DNA of 6,875 bases from Candidatus Roizmanbacteria bacterium (lineage in GTDB: Bacteria > Patescibacteriota > Microgenomatia > UBA1406 > GWC2-37-13), in the NCBI GenBank assembly GCA_026395475.1, contig JAPLYQ010000045.1, positions 1 through 6,875 on the forward strand, given 5' to 3'. The position numbers and the translations under genes were made by a program. The notes below the pieces were generated by a model. The model was not told the origin of the DNA, made no database searches, and saw nothing but the letters and a program-made list of their open reading frames with translations. This document shows, piece after piece, positions 5,596-6,875 of the stretch (positions within the stretch are counted from its first letter, which is position 1; every line of letters begins with the position of its first letter).

Positions 5596-5604
5596 ATTAT
5601 ATCA
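5596..5604 (-). promoter_or_regulatory. Extended -10 promoter overlapping the upstream stop codon
   Basis: On the minus strand the TGA stop of the sulfotransferase-like gene is directly followed by TATAAT, forming TGATATAAT, an exact extended -10 (TGnTATAAT). It predicts a start near 5589 and a leader of about 28 nt for the oxoamine synthase. No good -35 is seen, which extended -10 promoters can tolerate. AT-rich DNA makes chance occurrence possible. Confidence 0.4.
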
Positions 5605-6875
5605 TTTCTGATGATTTTTGAAATATTCATCAACTACAGTAAATATTGTACTAAATTCAGTATGTCTGTTTTTCATATCATATGCTTTTTTTTCATCATT
5701 TAAAAATTTATATATGGAATATGTAAATACTGGATCAATATCTTTAAATGTGGCTCCATTACAATTGCAATCTAACATTTTCAACATAATTTCATTTCCA
5801 AATTGATTTCTTATTTTAGAAAAAAGGCTCAAATACACCTCAAGTGCGCCACCCGAGCTTAAAATATGTTGAATGACAAATTCAGGAAAGCATCTTAATT
5901 CACATGGTAATTCAGACGGGGGTTCAATTTTGACGCTGTCTATGACCTTTTGATAATATGAAATTCCTTCATCATCACCAGGATTGAAATTTTTATTTAC
6001 TCCTTTCCAATTTACCAATGAATTAGAAAATTCAATTCCAATTTTGCGAGAAATTTCTTTTAAAAATTCACTGGGGAGCAATCTAAACATCGTGCTATCA
6101 ATTACAATATATGGATAGTATAGTTTATCCATGGTTTGTATGTGTTGAATAAGTGCTTCCCATCCTGTAATTCTGCATTGAAATATGTACTCTAATAACG
6201 GACCTAAGTTATTCACAATTTTAGAGTTCAGCTTAATACTGCTAACTAGATTACTCCAACCAGGATAATTATTTTGCTTAGCATAGCTATCTAGTGATTG
6301 GAAGCCCATCCCTTGAACCGTTTCTTCTCGAAGATTCTCAATAATTGGAACTCTCATATAATCCATACCGTGTGCTTCCTGTTCAATCGGGAAATATATT
6401 TTTAATATTTTTTCGTACTTATAATAGCTTTTTTCTTGCACAACCGATAATTGCATTTCTTTCCAATTGGGATATCCACTATTTTTTGCATAATCATCCA
6501 TCGTTAGTCCATGAATAATGGAACGGTTTCCTGATAACGACTCTGCCATGACTCGCAGTAGCGACTCCATTTGTAAAATGGGATTTCTAATCAAAACTAT
6601 TGTATTTGATACTAAACGGCACATTTTTCCATATTCATCGCCTGGAGGTATATAGTCAGCAATACTTTTGATTAAGACCGTAATCTTATTTTTTTTCTTT
6701 AGAGCATTTTTTACCTCATTTAGTATTTGCTGATAAACTTTTGAAATTCTATCTTTATCTCGATAATTTGCCCAGACATCATTGATCTGTATATCGATTG
6801 CTGAACTATTAAATAGACTTCTTTCCAATGCAGTAGAACTACTTCGTGGAGTGGAAAGAATATGGATTATATTGA
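5602..6875 (-). CDS. Sulfotransferase-like protein, N-terminus beyond the window
   Basis: The frame is open through the window edge, so the true start lies outside; a TTG at 6828 would give 408 residues but would cut the key motif. Codons before it read HILSTPRSSSTALERSL, which matches the 5'-phosphosulfate-binding loop (PRSxST) of PAPS-dependent sulfotransferases. Counting from the TTG, IVLIRNPILQMESLL (77-91) fits the 3'-phosphate-binding motif with R81 and S89 eight residues apart, as in known sulfotransferases. Residues 241-275 (pattern IVIDSTMFRLLPSEFL, then a lone-helix GIEF and LVNW) match the late helix of the bacterial family. Between these lie two related segments, YAKNSGYPNW (113-122) and YAKQNNYPGW (182-191), an internal duplication. 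It is cytoplasmic by sequence, with no membrane span. It precedes the oxoamine synthase by 40 bases. Acceptor unknown. Confidence 0.7.
   Translation of the reverse strand, partial: NIIHILSTPRSSSTALERSLFNSSAIDIQINDVWANYRDKDRISKVYQQILNEVKNALKKKNKITVLIKSIADYIPPGDEYGKMCRLVSNTIVLIRNPILQMESLLRVMAESLSGNRSIIHGLTMDDYAKNSGYPNWKEMQLSVVQEKSYYKYEKILKIYFPIEQEAHGMDYMRVPIIENLREETVQGMGFQSLDSYAKQNNYPGWSNLVSSIKLNSKIVNNLGPLLEYIFQCRITGWEALIQHIQTMDKLYYPYIVIDSTMFRLLPSEFLKEISRKIGIEFSNSLVNWKGVNKNFNPGDDEGISYYQKVIDSVKIEPPSELPCELRCFPEFVIQHILSSGGALEVYLSLFSKIRNQFGNEIMLKMLDCNCNGATFKDIDPVFTYSIYKFLNDEKKAYDMKNRHTEFSTIFTVVDEYFKNHQK

Noticed and set aside
5602..5604. Recoded TGA (genetic code 25 of some CPR bacteria)
   Set aside because: TGA acts as an ordinary stop at the end of the sulfotransferase-like gene, and none of the credible genes contains an in-frame TGA.
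5618..5806. 62-codon plus-strand frame with a hydrophobic look
   Set aside because: Antisense shadow of the sulfotransferase-like gene in very AT-rich DNA.
1..6875. CRISPR array, tRNA or rRNA genes, insertion-sequence transposase
   Set aside because: No regularly spaced direct repeats, no T-loop or rRNA core motifs, and no transposase-like frame seen on either strand.

Overview
The window looks like an accessory or low-conservation stretch of a bacterial chromosome. Short intergenic gaps, several genes without a visible Shine-Dalgarno, a RadC reduced to its catalytic domain and a compact hicBA pair would fit a small-genome lineage such as Patescibacteria (CPR), but this is a low-confidence inference. 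Stops used are TAA, TAG and TGA, so nothing suggests a recoded genetic code. Base composition shifts strongly: 39 of 60 bases are G/C at 481-540, against 13 of 60 at 5641-5700.

Layout. Positions 1-1392 hold no convincing protein gene but contain a series of perfect inverted repeats, so this stretch is either a structured non-coding locus or a decayed GC-rich insert. Next come a 49-residue hypothetical ORF (1393-1542) and a short RadC/JAB-domain protein (1611-2027) with a hairpin terminator. On the minus strand lies a HicB-HicA toxin-antitoxin pair (2608 to 2120) whose promoter predicts a nearly leaderless mRNA. Facing away from it, behind a divergent region rich in repeats, is a plus-strand HD-domain protein of the RelA/SpoT hydrolase type (2813-3427), probably a small alarmone hydrolase.

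The right half (3461 to the window edge) is a minus-strand, AT-rich three-gene cluster. In transcription order it encodes a sulfotransferase-like protein whose N-terminus lies beyond the window, a PLP-dependent alpha-oxoamine synthase, and a fusion of an NMNAT-like nucleotidylyltransferase with an APS-kinase-like domain.

The three enzymes make a coherent hypothesis. The fusion would build a 3'-phosphorylated nucleotide donor (PAPS or an analogue). The oxoamine synthase would join an amino acid to an acyl-CoA. The transferase would move the activated group onto that product or another acceptor. The kinase domain lacks much of the usual APS-kinase lid, so the donor may not be PAPS. This cluster is the best candidate for an undescribed pathway here.
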